NCBI RefSeq assembly: GCF_028994775.1
Contig: NZ_JAJQMN010000004.1
Span: forward strand, 1-64,000
Source of the DNA: Promicromonospora iranensis
GTDB lineage: Bacteria; Actinomycetota; Actinomycetes; Actinomycetales; Cellulomonadaceae
Length of the DNA stretch: 64,000 bases
Direction of reading: 5' to 3'
Shown here: positions 24,472 to 33,072 of the stretch, one piece after another
How the letters are laid out: each line of letters starts with the position of its first letter
Position numbering within the stretch: position 1 is the first letter of the stretch
Translations under genes and position numbers: made by a program
The notes under the pieces: generated by a model
Databases searched by the model: none
What the model was told of the DNA's origin: nothing
What the model saw: only the letters and a program-made list of their open reading frames with translations

Positions 24472-25368
24472 CTAACCGACCGGGGCACCGGCCGGGGCGT
24501 CGTCGAGCAGTTCCACGAGGTGGGGGGCAGGCGAGTCCTGACGCTCCACCGAGGTGACGACCGAGACGACCCAGTCCGCCGCGCCGTCCGGCGCGACCGG
24601 CACCGCCACGAGGCGAGCCGCCTGCGGCTTGGCCGCGACGTGGCGCGGTACGAGGGCGACGCCGAGGCCGCGGTCGACCAGGTCGAGCAGCGTGTGCACG
24701 TCGTTCACGGTGAACCGCACCCGGCGGTGCACGCCCCGCGCGTCGAAGGCGTCGTCGTTGAGCTGTCGCACCGCCCACGACGGGTGGAAGTCGATGAAGT
24801 GCTCACCGCCGAGCTCTCCTCGGTCCACGGCCGGGCGCGACGCCAGCGGGTGCTCCGGCGGGCACAGCAGCACCACCGGCTCCTGGCCCAGGATCGTGCG
24901 TGGCAGCAGGCCGACGTGGTCAGAGGTGGCGACGAACGCGGCGTCGAGGTCGCCGTCGCGCACACCGGCCAGCAGCTCGTGCGAGCCCGCCTGGGTGAAC
25001 GCGATCTCCACCCGCGGGTAACGCCGGTGGAAGCGTTCGAGCAGGGAGCTCACGTCGACGACGCCGAGGCACTGCTCCGACCCGACCCGCAGCGTCCCCG
25101 CGAGCTCGCGGGAGACCTGCACCACCGCATCGCGCGCCTCCGTGGCGGAGGAGAGCATGGAGCGGGCGAAGGGCAGCAGCGCCAGGCCCGCCTCGGTCGG
25201 CTCGACCTTGCGCGTGGTCCTGGTGAACAGCTTGGTGCCCAGCTCGACCTCGAGGTTGCGGATCGCGGCGGACAGCCCGGACTGGGAGACGCCGGTGACC
25301 TCGGCGGCGCGGGTGAACTGCCGCTCGTCCGCGAGAGCGACGAGGTACTCCATCTGACGCAGTTCCAT
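24472..25368 (-). CDS. LysR-family transcriptional regulator
   Basis: A 298-aa LysR protein with a standard N-terminal HTH (MELRQMEYLVALADERQFTR, VSQSGLSAAIRNLEVELG) and a complete effector domain. It is divergent from two aldo/keto reductase genes. The shared 103-bp intergenic region is notably AT-richer than its surroundings and carries TTCTAGG twice and CCTAG once, so the regulator most likely controls the reductases. The C-terminus ends in an Ala/Pro-rich tail. Confidence 0.92.
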   Translation of the reverse strand: MELRQMEYLVALADERQFTRAAEVTGVSQSGLSAAIRNLEVELGTKLFTRTTRKVEPTEAGLALLPFARSMLSSATEARDAVVQVSRELAGTLRVGSEQCLGVVDVSSLLERFHRRYPRVEIAFTQAGSHELLAGVRDGDLDAAFVATSDHVGLLPRTILGQEPVVLLCPPEHPLASRPAVDRGELGGEHFIDFHPSWAVRQLNDDAFDARGVHRRVRFTVNDVHTLLDLVDRGLGVALVPRHVAAKPQAARLVAVPVAPDGAADWVVSVVTSVERQDSPAPHLVELLDDAPAGAPVG

Positions 25369-25414
25369 TAAGCACTACCAGTTCTAGGAATAATGATGAG
25401 GAGTTGTTGGACTT

Positions 25415-25433
25415 CTAGGTTATCGCTTCCTAG
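25415..25433. promoter_or_regulatory. Candidate LysR operator in the LysR/aldo-keto reductase promoter
   Basis: CTAGG and CCTAG form an inverted repeat separated by 9 bp. A second TTCTAGG lies at 25382. The spacing fits a LysR site pair (recognition and activation half-sites), but this is inferred from position and symmetry only. Confidence 0.5.
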
Positions 25434-25471
25434 TCTCAGGCTCGAAACCGATGCGACACGAGGAGCTATCA

Positions 25472-26332
25472 ATGCAGCACCGCACCATCGGCGGCCGTGC
25501 CGTCTCCGCGATCGGTCTCGGCGGTATGCCGATGTCCATCGAGGGGCGACCCGACCGCGACCGCTCGATCGCCACGATCCACGCCGCCCTCGACGCCGGC
25601 GTGACCCTCATCGACACCGCCGACGCCTACCACCTGCACGCCGACGAGGTGGGCCACAACGAGGAGCTCATCGCCGCCGCCCTGCGCTCCTACGGCGGCG
25701 ACACCTCCGACGTGCTGGTCGCCACCAAGGGCGGGCACCTGCGCCCCGGTGACGGGTCCTGGACCAAGGACGGCCGGCCCGAGTACCTGAAGGAGGCCGC
25801 GAAGGCGTCGGCCAAGCGGCTGGGTGTCGAGGCCATCGGCCTCTACCAGTTCCACCGGCCCGACCCGGAGGTGCCCTACGGGGACTCGGTGGGCGCGATC
25901 CGCGACCTGCTCGACGACGGCGTCATCGAGATGGCCGGTATCTCCAACGCGAACCCCGACCAGATCCGGCAGGCGCAGGACATCCTGGGTGGGCGCCTGG
26001 TCTCGGTCCAGAACCAGTTCTCGCCCCGGTTCCGCTCGTCGGAGCCCGAGCTCGAGCTGTGCGCCGAGCTGGGTATCGCGTTCCTGCCGTGGAGCCCTCT
26101 GGGCGGCATCTCCAACGCCGGTGATCTCGCCACCCGCCACGCCGCCTTCGCCGAGGTCGCCGCCGACCACGGCGTGAGCCCGTACCAGGTCGTGCTCGCC
26201 TGGGAGCTCGCGCTCGCCCCCGTCGTCGTGCCGATCCCCGGGGCGTCGCGGCCCGCCAGCATCACCGACTCCGCCGCGGCGGCGGAGCTCCAGCTCACCG
26301 CCGACGAGGTCGCGCGGCTCTCCGCGGCCTGA
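25472..26332 (+). CDS. Aldo/keto reductase
   Basis: A 286-aa NADPH-dependent AKR. Catalytic tetrad region: LIDTADAYHLHADEVGHNEE (Asp, Tyr), VATKGGH (Lys) and LYQFHRPDPEVPYG (His). The C-terminal PIPGASRPASITDSAAAAEL binds the 2'-phosphate of NADPH. The start at 25472 has GAGGAG six bases upstream; an ATG at 25451 lacks one. It probably reduces a small carbonyl. It is first of two AKR genes 34 bp apart, facing the LysR regulator. Confidence 0.93.
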   Translation: MQHRTIGGRAVSAIGLGGMPMSIEGRPDRDRSIATIHAALDAGVTLIDTADAYHLHADEVGHNEELIAAALRSYGGDTSDVLVATKGGHLRPGDGSWTKDGRPEYLKEAAKASAKRLGVEAIGLYQFHRPDPEVPYGDSVGAIRDLLDDGVIEMAGISNANPDQIRQAQDILGGRLVSVQNQFSPRFRSSEPELELCAELGIAFLPWSPLGGISNAGDLATRHAAFAEVAADHGVSPYQVVLAWELALAPVVVPIPGASRPASITDSAAAAELQLTADEVARLSAA

Positions 26333-26366
26333 GCCGTCCACGACCGACCACCACAGGAGAAAACCC

Positions 26367-27299
26367 GTGAAGACCTTCACCCTGCCCGGAACGGAGCTCA
26401 CCGTCCCGAACGTCGTCCTGGGCCTCATGCGCATCCAGGAGAAGACGGACGAGGAGGTGCGCACCCTGGTCAAGACCGCACGGGACGCCGGCATCTCGTT
26501 CTTCGACCACGCCGACGTCTACGGCTCCGCCCTGCACGGATGCGAGACCCGGTTCGCCGAGGCGATGCAGCTGACGTCGTCCGAGCGCGAGCAGATCGTG
26601 CTCCAGACCAAGGCCGGCATCGTCGGCGAGGGCCCGTACTTCGACTTCTCGTACGAGCACATCGTCGAGTCCGTGAACGGCTCGCTCGCCGCGCTCGGCA
26701 CCGACTACATCGACATCCTGCTGCTGCACCGCCCGGACGCCCTCGTGGAGCCGGACGACGTGGCACGCGCGTTCGACGAGCTGTCGGCGGCGGGCAAGGT
26801 GCGCTCGTTCGGCGTCTCCAACCACACGCCGGGCCAGATCGAGCTGCTCCGGAAGTCCGTGTCGCAGCCGATCGTCGCGAACCAGCTCCAGCTGTCCGTG
26901 ACGCACGCCCCGCTCGTGGCGCAGGGAGTCGCCGCCAACATGCAGGCCGTGGACCAGTCGGTCAGCCGCGACTCCGGCACGCTCGACTACTGCCGCCTGA
27001 ACGACATCACCGTGCAGGCCTGGTCGCCGTTCCAGGCAGGGTTCTTCAGCGGCGTGTTCCTCGGCTCACCGGAGTACCCCGAGCTGAACGCCGTGATCGA
27101 CCGGCTCGCCGCGAAGTACGACGTGCCGGCGATCGCCGTCGCCACCGCCTGGATCACGCGCCACCCCGCGCAGATGCAGGTGGTCCTCGGGACGACGAAT
27201 CCCGAGCGGGTGGCGGGCGCGGCCCTCGGGTCCGACCTGCCGCTCACCCGGGCCGAGTGGTACGAGATGTTCCGCGCCGCGGGCTACACGGTGCCGTGA
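26367..27299 (+). CDS. Aldo/keto reductase, YdhF-like
   Basis: A 310-aa AKR of the YdhF-type oxidoreductases: ISFFDHADVYGSALHGCETRF (Asp, Tyr), VLQTKAGIV (Lys), LLLHRPDALVEPDDV (His), and VVLGTTNPERVAG as the cofactor-phosphate loop. It is only distantly similar to the preceding AKR, so the two likely differ in substrate. The ribosome site is an AGGAG near 26355. It is co-transcribed with the upstream AKR. Transcription may end in the family B hairpin 45 bp downstream. Confidence 0.93.
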   Translation: MKTFTLPGTELTVPNVVLGLMRIQEKTDEEVRTLVKTARDAGISFFDHADVYGSALHGCETRFAEAMQLTSSEREQIVLQTKAGIVGEGPYFDFSYEHIVESVNGSLAALGTDYIDILLLHRPDALVEPDDVARAFDELSAAGKVRSFGVSNHTPGQIELLRKSVSQPIVANQLQLSVTHAPLVAQGVAANMQAVDQSVSRDSGTLDYCRLNDITVQAWSPFQAGFFSGVFLGSPEYPELNAVIDRLAAKYDVPAIAVATAWITRHPAQMQVVLGTTNPERVAGAALGSDLPLTRAEWYEMFRAAGYTVP

Positions 27300-27343
27300 C
27301 GCTGTTCGCCGGGACATCGAGTCCGTCGGCGAGGTGAGTGCAG

Positions 27344-27404
27344 GTCTGCGGGGTGTGTTGCCCTGGGTAGACACGGTCTACTCAGGGCAACACACCCCGC
27401 AGAC
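27344..27404. repeat. 61-nt hairpin repeat, family B copy 1 (29+3+29)
   Basis: Two 29-nt arms, matching at 28 of 29 positions, flank the 3-nt centre ACG. The left arm starts GTCTGCGGGGTGTGTTGCCC; the right arm ends CACACCCCGCAGAC. A second copy with identical geometry is at 61436-61496. Position after the aldo/keto reductase suggests terminator use. Confidence 0.85.
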
Positions 27405-27432
27405 GTGGTCCCACCGCGGGTCGAGCCCCGCC

Positions 27433-27451
27433 GGTCGAACCTGTCGAGACC
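27433..27451. repeat. GGTCGAGCC-type dispersed repeat, single arm
   Basis: GGTCGAACCTGTCGAGACC differs by one base from the arm of the 57050-57105 hairpin. It lies 22 bp before the membrane-protein start. Confidence 0.7.
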
Positions 27452-27472
27452 CCCGTCTGCCAAGGTGAGCCC

Positions 27473-28511
27473 ATGACCGCTCTCCCGCCGGGCCCGCGCG
27501 CAGAACCGCCGCGACCCAGCCGTACCAGCGTCCTCACCCTGGCCGCCGCCCTCCTGCTCGCGGTGTCGGGTCTGTTCGGCCTCCCCGAGGCCGTTTTCTC
27601 CCAGGCGTACTACACCAACAGCTGGATCGTGCTGGCCGCCGTCGCCCCGGTGCTGACAGTGACCACACTCGTCCTCGCGGCCGCCGCGGTGACTCGTGGG
27701 TCGCGGACGTTTCTGCTCGTCGTGAGCGTCGGCACCCTGCTGCACCTCGTGGCACTGATCGCGCTCGGCCTGCCGGCGAGCGGCGGCCTCCCCACCATCG
27801 ACCGCACCGGTGGCCTGTGGTCCGGCCCGGCCCAGCTGCTGCTGGCCCTGGCCGGCCTGCTCCTGGCCTGGTGGATCACCTCGCGCACGGACCGTCGGGC
27901 TGCTGGTCGACGCGTCGTTGCCCGCGGTCTTCGTGCTCGCGGCCGGCGCGGCGAGCCTCAGGTCGCGGGGTGCGCTCCTTACCGCGACCGTCTGCTCCGG
28001 CCTTCTGGTCATCGCCCTGCTGGTGAGCCGTACGGCAGCCGGCGGCACGATCGGCCCCGAGGACGCGGTGCCGTTCGTCGCGCTCGGCCTGAGCCTCGCG
28101 CTCGCCTGGACCGGGTTGCTCCGTCCGGGTGCCCACAGCGCGACGTTGCGCTGGGCGGCGGCGGTCCCCCTGGTGCTCGCAGCCCCGGCGCTGCGCCTGC
28201 TGACCGAACCGGGCGTCACGATGCACGCCTCGAACCCGGCGTTCATGCCTCAGCTCGTGCTGCCGATCCTGGTCTCCGGTCTCGGGCCCTTGCTGGCGGC
28301 GGCCCTTGTCGGCCTCCCGCGCCGCGGCACCCGGCTGACCGGGGCGGTGCTGCTGGGCCTGGTCGCGATCGCCGCCGTCATCGGCACGGTGGAGGACGCC
28401 GCTGTCGGCCTGCGTCTCCTGGCCACGCTCAACCTCCTGCAGGTGGCCGGCTACGCCCTCGCCTGCGTCCTTGTGGTGAGCGCGACCCTTGCGCCCAAGC
28501 AGCGCAGGTAG
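27473..28511 (+). pseudogene. Multi-pass membrane protein with an internal frameshift
   Basis: From the ATG at 27473 the frame encodes clean hydrophobic helices (SVLTLAAALLLAVSGLFGLP, IVLAAVAPVLTVTTLVLAAA) up to about 27885, then turns arginine-rich. The hydrophobic protein resumes in the +1 frame from about 27890 (VGLLVDASLPAVFVLAAGAA) through six more helices to a stop at 28511. The 1039-nt span is one base off a multiple of three, so one extra base or a two-base loss near ACGGACCGTCGGG explains it. The intact form would be about 345 aa with 9-10 helices; I do not recognise the family. Recent inactivation, a sequencing error and recoding are all possible. Confidence 0.75.
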
Positions 28512-28525
28512 TCGCAAGGGTCGCG
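28481..28525 (+). terminator. Hairpin overlapping the end of the membrane gene
   Basis: CGCGACCCTTGCG (28481-28493) pairs perfectly with CGCAAGGGTCGCG (28513-28525), with a 19-nt loop containing the stop codon. It lies between convergent genes and can serve both. Confidence 0.65.
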
Positions 28526-28555
28526 CCCACACCGGGGTTCTACCCCGTTGTCGTT

Positions 28556-29275
28556 CTACCTCGGAGAGGTGGACGTCGGAGCGGTGAACACCACGTCCGC
28601 GCAGTTGTAGAACGCCTCCGGGCTGTCCGACCGGGTCCAGATCGAGTAGATGATGTGGTAGCCGGACTTGTACGGCAGCGTGGCGTCCCAGTAGTACTCG
28701 TCACCCTGGGGACCGCCCGGGCGCAGGGGCGGGTTCGTCACCTCGTCGAACGGCACGGGCTCCAGGTCGTCCCAGGCGAGCGGCTGGTTCGGGTCCCAGC
28801 CGTCCTTGGTGATGTACTGCGTCCATGTGCCAGGGTGCTTGGCCCAGGCGTTGTACTGGAACGTGATGGTCTGGCCCGGCGTGACCGTCGTCGTCGGCCA
28901 CTGGGTGCCGGGCTCGCGGAAGGCGGAGAACGCCTCCTGCGGACCGCACAGGTGGCCGTCCGGCACCACTTCCCGGTGGCGCCCGTCAGCGTTGCTCAGC
29001 AGGTTGCCGAACCAGTTGTAGAACGGGTAGTTGCCGTTCTCGGCGTACGCGTTCTGGCACATCGGGTTCTGCGGGTTCAGGCCGCCGCCCTGGCCGTTCT
29101 CGATCCCGTCCACGTAGCAGGCGTAGGTACGGGTCTCGGGGTAGGTGAGGCCGCCGTGCGCGTAGGCGGCGGGCGGGTTGGGCTGTACGACGACGATGGC
29201 CGCCGCCATGAGCAGGCTCAGGGCGGCGACCAGTGCCGTCGCCCGCGCCCGGCCGAGTGTCTTGTAGAGGGTCAC
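28556..29275 (-). CDS. AA10 lytic polysaccharide monooxygenase (chitin/cellulose-active)
   Basis: A 239-aa secreted copper enzyme. The signal peptide (1-39) ends AYA and cleavage exposes His40, the N-terminal histidine of the copper brace; His147 in NAWAKHPGTW is the second ligand. Cys pairs (YACYVDG, MCQNAYA, HLCGPQ, NCADVV) fit AA10 disulfides. AA10 enzymes cleave crystalline chitin or cellulose oxidatively. No carbohydrate-binding module is attached. The GTG start at 29275 has GAAGGAG six bases upstream. It is a single-gene unit. Substrate class (chitin or cellulose) is not decidable here. Confidence 0.92.
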   Translation of the reverse strand: MTLYKTLGRARATALVAALSLLMAAAIVVVQPNPPAAYAHGGLTYPETRTYACYVDGIENGQGGGLNPQNPMCQNAYAENGNYPFYNWFGNLLSNADGRHREVVPDGHLCGPQEAFSAFREPGTQWPTTTVTPGQTITFQYNAWAKHPGTWTQYITKDGWDPNQPLAWDDLEPVPFDEVTNPPLRPGGPQGDEYYWDATLPYKSGYHIIYSIWTRSDSPEAFYNCADVVFTAPTSTSPR

Positions 29276-29360
29276 GTCCGGCTCCTTCGTCGGTGCTCCG
29301 TGAGATCGGTCGTGCTCGATCCTCGGAGCCCGACGAAGGCCGGACAATCCTCCGAATCGT

Positions 29361-30779
29361 TTAGGGCGTCACGTTGTGGTTCGACGCGAACAGGTTGCCC
29401 GGGTCGTAGGTCCGCTTCGCCTCACGGAGCCTTGCGAGCGTCGCCTCGGGGTACGCGTTGCGCACGTCCTGCTCCGTGGCGGTCCCCATGAAGTTGACGT
29501 AGCCGCGTCCGCTGAAACCGAGGGCGTCCGCCTTCGCGGTCACCCACTCGCTCGCCGCGGGCAGGGCCTCGACGGCGGATGCGAACTTGCCGACCGTCAC
29601 CATGAAGGCCGGGTCCCGGTGAGCGAAGGCGGTGGCCGCCGGGTCGACGCGGCCGATCGCCCCGCCCATGGCGCGGATGTTCACCGCGGCCGGGCCACCC
29701 GCACCGGCCACCGTCTCGATCACGTCGGCGGCCCATGCCTCGTCGGGCGACCAGGCCCCCTGGCCGAGGAACCCGGTCCGCGCGTCACCCATCCCGCCGG
29801 GCGGCGGTCCGCCCGCGCCCTCGAACATCGCCGGGTACGGGATCTCCTGGACGCTGTCGAGGATCGTGCCGAGGGCACGCAGCGGTGCGAGCACCTCGTC
29901 CGCCTGGGCGGCGGTGCCGGAGTGGCAGAGCAGCGCCATGATGATCGGCGTGCCGTGCAGCTCGGCCGGGATCATCGGCACGGGCGGGGCGACCATCACG
30001 TTCACCATGCCCGCGAACTCGTCGGGCCCCTCGGCGAACGTCCGCAGCACGGTGGCGAGCGTGGCCGGCGCGGGCGTCCACATCATCATCCCGCCCGTGA
30101 CCGTGCCCAGCTCACGCAGCCGCAGGTCCAGGCGCGTCACGACGCCGAAGTTGCCGCCGCCGCCCCGGAGCGCCCAGTACAGGTCGGGGTGCGCGTCGGC
30201 GTTGACCTCGACCACGCGGCCGTCCGCGAGCACCACCTCGGCACCCAGCAGGTTGTCGACGGTGAGGCCGTCGTGCCGGCTGAGGTAGCCGATGCCGCCG
30301 CCGAGCGTGATGCCGCCGACGCCGACGGTCGCCGTGTCACCGAACCCGGTGGCCAGGCCGTGGGCACCGGCCGCCGCGGTGTAGGCACCGGCGAGGACGC
30401 CGCCACCCGCGTGCCCGACGCCGGCCGCCGCGTCGATGTCGACGCCGTCCATGAGGCGCAGGTCGAGCACCAGCCCGCCGTCGACCAGGCCGTGCCGCGC
30501 CTGGTGGTGGCCGCCGCTGCGCACGGCGAGCGGCAGGCCTGTCTGGCGTGCGACGGCGAGCGCCGTGGCGACCTCGTCGGCGGTCCGGACGCGCGCGACG
30601 GCGGCCGGGGTGCGTGCGGGGCCGCCCACGAACAGGGTTGCCGTCTCGGCGAACCCAGCGGCGGACGGGGTGAGCAGGCGGTCGCCGAGCGCGGCCGCGA
30701 GGGGTTCCAGCGCGCTGTCGAGCGCGTCGGCGGTGAGCTGTGCGGTGGTGCCGGTGGTGCTGGGTTCTTGCGTGGCCAT
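29361..30779 (-). CDS. FAD-dependent oxidase, berberine-bridge-enzyme (BBE) type
   Basis: A 472-aa PCMH-type flavoprotein. The FAD_binding_4 domain includes LAVRSGGHHQARHG (covalent-FAD His region), GVGGITLGGGIGYLSR and ALRGGGGNFGVVTR; the C-terminal BBE motif is DPGNLFASNHNV. The Cys that makes a second flavin bond in bicovalent members is absent (GFGDTATVGVGG), so a single covalent link is likely. It oxidises a sugar or small organic substrate; which one is unknown. It diverges from a MarR regulator across a palindromic operator, and an MFS exporter follows that regulator, suggesting a detoxification or antibiotic-modifying set. Confidence 0.88.
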   Translation of the reverse strand: MATQEPSTTGTTAQLTADALDSALEPLAAALGDRLLTPSAAGFAETATLFVGGPARTPAAVARVRTADEVATALAVARQTGLPLAVRSGGHHQARHGLVDGGLVLDLRLMDGVDIDAAAGVGHAGGGVLAGAYTAAAGAHGLATGFGDTATVGVGGITLGGGIGYLSRHDGLTVDNLLGAEVVLADGRVVEVNADAHPDLYWALRGGGGNFGVVTRLDLRLRELGTVTGGMMMWTPAPATLATVLRTFAEGPDEFAGMVNVMVAPPVPMIPAELHGTPIIMALLCHSGTAAQADEVLAPLRALGTILDSVQEIPYPAMFEGAGGPPPGGMGDARTGFLGQGAWSPDEAWAADVIETVAGAGGPAAVNIRAMGGAIGRVDPAATAFAHRDPAFMVTVGKFASAVEALPAASEWVTAKADALGFSGRGYVNFMGTATEQDVRNAYPEATLARLREAKRTYDPGNLFASNHNVTP

Positions 30780-30816
30780 CGTCGAGCCTCCGAGTAGATA
30801 CCGAACCTGCCGTCGC

Positions 30817-30840
30817 TAACGTTAGATATCTAAGCATTAG
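30817..30840. promoter_or_regulatory. MarR-type operator between flavin oxidase and MarR gene
   Basis: The core TTAGATATCTAA (30822-30833) is a perfect 12-bp palindrome, flanked by CTAA on the left and TTAG on the right at equal distances apart from one base. It is AT-rich in a GC-rich genome and sits in the divergent promoter, as MarR sites do. Confidence 0.8.
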
Positions 30841-30881
30841 CCGTCAATGCATTTCGGAGGCGACCGAACTACCCTTCGTCC

Positions 30882-31421
30882 ATGCGACCAAGCGGGCAGC
30901 CCGACGGCGAACCAGGCGGCACGAAGCACGGTCCGGGGCCGAGCCGGCCGGGGCTGCCCCCGGTCGTGCCCACGATGTGGCAGTCCATGCAGCGTGTGAT
31001 GCGGGCGTTCGACGCGTTGCTGTCCGAGCACGGCGGCAGCTGGCAGGTCTGGCACATCCTGCTCGCGCTGCACCAGGGCACGCCGGCCACGCAGCGCGAG
31101 CTCGCGCACGCCGTCGGCATCCGGGAGGCCACCCTGACGCACCACCTGCGTGGCATGGAGGACCGCGGGCTCGTGGTCCGCACCCGCGAGGAGTCGAACC
31201 GCAGGGTGCAGCGCATCGAGGTCACCGGTGCGGGCGAGAGCCTCTATCAGGAGCTCAAGTCTGCGGCGATCACCTTCGACCGCACCCTGCGGCGCGCGAT
31301 CGGCACGGAGGAGGCCGACGTCAGCGCCTTCCTGGACACGATCGGCCGTATCGCCGAGGCCGTGCCCGACCGCGGGAGCGGACCGGTCCCGGAGGGCTGG
31401 CCCGGCAACCGCCCGAAGTAA
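30882..31421 (+). CDS. MarR-family transcriptional regulator
   Basis: A 179-aa winged-helix repressor. A Gly/Pro-rich N-terminal arm (1-30) precedes the MarR fold: QVWHILLALHQGTPATQREL, AVGIREATLTHHLRGMEDRG as recognition helix, and EESNRRVQRIEVT as the wing. It probably binds the TTAGATATCTAA palindrome and controls both the divergent flavin oxidase and the downstream MFS exporter. The start is the ATG at 30882. It ends in a hairpin at 31423. Confidence 0.92.
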   Translation: MRPSGQPDGEPGGTKHGPGPSRPGLPPVVPTMWQSMQRVMRAFDALLSEHGGSWQVWHILLALHQGTPATQRELAHAVGIREATLTHHLRGMEDRGLVVRTREESNRRVQRIEVTGAGESLYQELKSAAITFDRTLRRAIGTEEADVSAFLDTIGRIAEAVPDRGSGPVPEGWPGNRPK

Positions 31422-31422
31422 A

Positions 31423-31449
31423 CGCCTGTTCCCTGCTCCGGGAATAGGC
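31423..31449 (+). terminator. Hairpin after the MarR gene
   Basis: CGCCTGTTCCC and GGGAATAGGCG pair with one G-T mismatch around a 5-nt loop, starting 2 bp past the MarR stop. It may attenuate rather than stop read-through into the MFS gene. Confidence 0.65.
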
Positions 31450-31502
31450 GCTGCCCCGGGCAACTTTGTATGTGTCGTGCAGCACACTCGAAAGCCACTG
31501 AC

Positions 31503-32948
31503 ATGAGCGCGCAGCCCGCGGGCGCGGCCACGGAGGCGCGGCTGGGTCTTCGCGGTGACCGCGGCCCGATCCTCGCCGCGCTGATGCTCTCGACGGCGCT
31601 GGTCGCCCTCGACGTCACGATCCTGGCCACGGCGTCGACCACCGTCGCGCGCGAGCTGGGCGCGTTCGAGCAGGTCCCGTGGCTGTTCTCCGCGTACACA
31701 CTGGCGCAGGCGGTCACCGTGCCGCTGTACGGGCGGCTGGCCGACGTGTTCGGGCGCAAGCGCGTGATGATGGTCGGGATCGGTTTCTTCCTGGTCGGCT
31801 CGGTGCTGTGCGCCGTCGCCTGGAGCATGCCCGCCCTCATCTGGTTCCGCGTGCTGCAGGGCCTGGGCGCGGGCGCGATCATGCCGATGTCCATGACCAT
31901 CGCCGGCGACATCTACACGCTCGCCGAGCGCGCCAAGATCCAGGGCTACCTCGCGAGCGTCTGGGCCGCCTCGTCGGTGCTCGGGCCCACCCTGGGCGGC
32001 GTCTTCAGCCAGTTCGTGAGCTGGCGCTGGATCTTCTGGGTCAACGTGCCGATCGCCACCGTCGCGGCCGTCGTGCTCTGGCGCCGGTTCCACGAGAAGG
32101 AGCGCGAGGGCGAGCGTGAGCCCATCGACTACCTGGGCGCCACCCTGCTGACCGCCGGCAGCACCGCCCTGGTGCTGGGCCTGCTCGAGGGCGGGCACGC
32201 ATGGGCCTGGGCCTCGCTCGAGTCGGTGGGGATGTTCGTCGCCTCGGCGGTGCTGCTCGCTGGGTTCGCCGTGGTCTCCCACCGGAGCGCGCACCCGATC
32301 TTCGACCTGGCGCTGCTGCGCCGCCGGGTGGTCAGCGCGTCGACGGCGGCCGGTCTCACCATCGGCGTCATCACGCTGGGACTGTCCACGTACGTGCCGA
32401 TCTACGCGCAGGGCGTGCTCGGCGTCGGACCGCTGGTGGCCGGTTTCGCGCTGGCCGCGCTCCTGGTCGGATGGCCGCTGGCCGCCACCCTGTCGGGCCG
32501 GATCTATCTGTCCATCGGGTTCCGCTGGACCGCCGTCATCGGCTCGGCGATCGTGCTGATCGGTTCCCTGCTGACGCTCGGCCTCGGCACGGGTTCGGAG
32601 GTGTGGCACATCTCCGCGGCGGTGTTCGTGATCGGGCTGGGCATGGGCCTCGTCGCCGTTCCCACGCTGCTGGCCGCGCAGCACAGCGTCGGCTGGAACG
32701 AGCGCGGCGCGGTGACGGCCACCAACATGTTCGCCCGGTCGATCGGCCAGGCCGTCGGCGTGGCCGCGCTCGGCGCCGTGGTGAACGCCGTGACCACCGT
32801 CGGTCCGGACGGCACGCCGGAGGGACCCGGCCTGGCGCACGCGATGCACCTGGTCTTCTGGTGCGTCGTCGCCTGCGCGGCGGTGATGGCCGTGACCGTG
32901 CTCCTGCTCCCCCGCGACAACCCGAGGGACGCCCAGCCCACACCGTGA
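31503..32948 (+). CDS. MFS multidrug exporter, DHA2 (EmrB/QacA) type
   Basis: A 481-aa protein with about 14 membrane helices, the DHA2 length. Helix 1 is ALMLSTALVALDVTILATAS with the conserved Asp; motif A is YGRLADVFGRKRVMM; motif C-like LASVWAASSVLGPTLGGVFS and FVSWRWIFWVNVPI are typical of drug:H+ antiporters. I start at ATG 31503 (MSAQPAG); 31470 would add 11 residues. Placed downstream of the MarR gene, it likely exports the compound sensed by that regulator. It ends just before a family A nested hairpin shared with dnaG. Confidence 0.93.
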   Translation: MSAQPAGAATEARLGLRGDRGPILAALMLSTALVALDVTILATASTTVARELGAFEQVPWLFSAYTLAQAVTVPLYGRLADVFGRKRVMMVGIGFFLVGSVLCAVAWSMPALIWFRVLQGLGAGAIMPMSMTIAGDIYTLAERAKIQGYLASVWAASSVLGPTLGGVFSQFVSWRWIFWVNVPIATVAAVVLWRRFHEKEREGEREPIDYLGATLLTAGSTALVLGLLEGGHAWAWASLESVGMFVASAVLLAGFAVVSHRSAHPIFDLALLRRRVVSASTAAGLTIGVITLGLSTYVPIYAQGVLGVGPLVAGFALAALLVGWPLAATLSGRIYLSIGFRWTAVIGSAIVLIGSLLTLGLGTGSEVWHISAAVFVIGLGMGLVAVPTLLAAQHSVGWNERGAVTATNMFARSIGQAVGVAALGAVVNAVTTVGPDGTPEGPGLAHAMHLVFWCVVACAAVMAVTVLLLPRDNPRDAQPTP

Positions 32949-32962
32949 CCGGCAAGAGCTCG

Positions 32963-33028
32963 GGTGGTCGGTAGAAGGTCAGGTGGTCGGTAGTCCGGAA
33001 TACCGACCACCTGACCTACTGCCGACCA
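32963..33028. repeat. Nested-hairpin repeat, family A copy 2
   Basis: A 66-nt element with a perfect inner stem (GGTCAGGTGGTCGGTA / TACCGACCACCTGACC, 8-nt loop) and an outer GGTCGGTAG / CTACTGCCGACC pairing. It lies between the convergent MFS and dnaG genes, ideal for two-way termination. Copy 1 at 14029-14093 keeps the same order of arms. Confidence 0.85.
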
Positions 33029-33072
33029 TCGCGCCGCCTCGTAGCTGGCGCGCGGCAGCTACCGTGCGGCAG

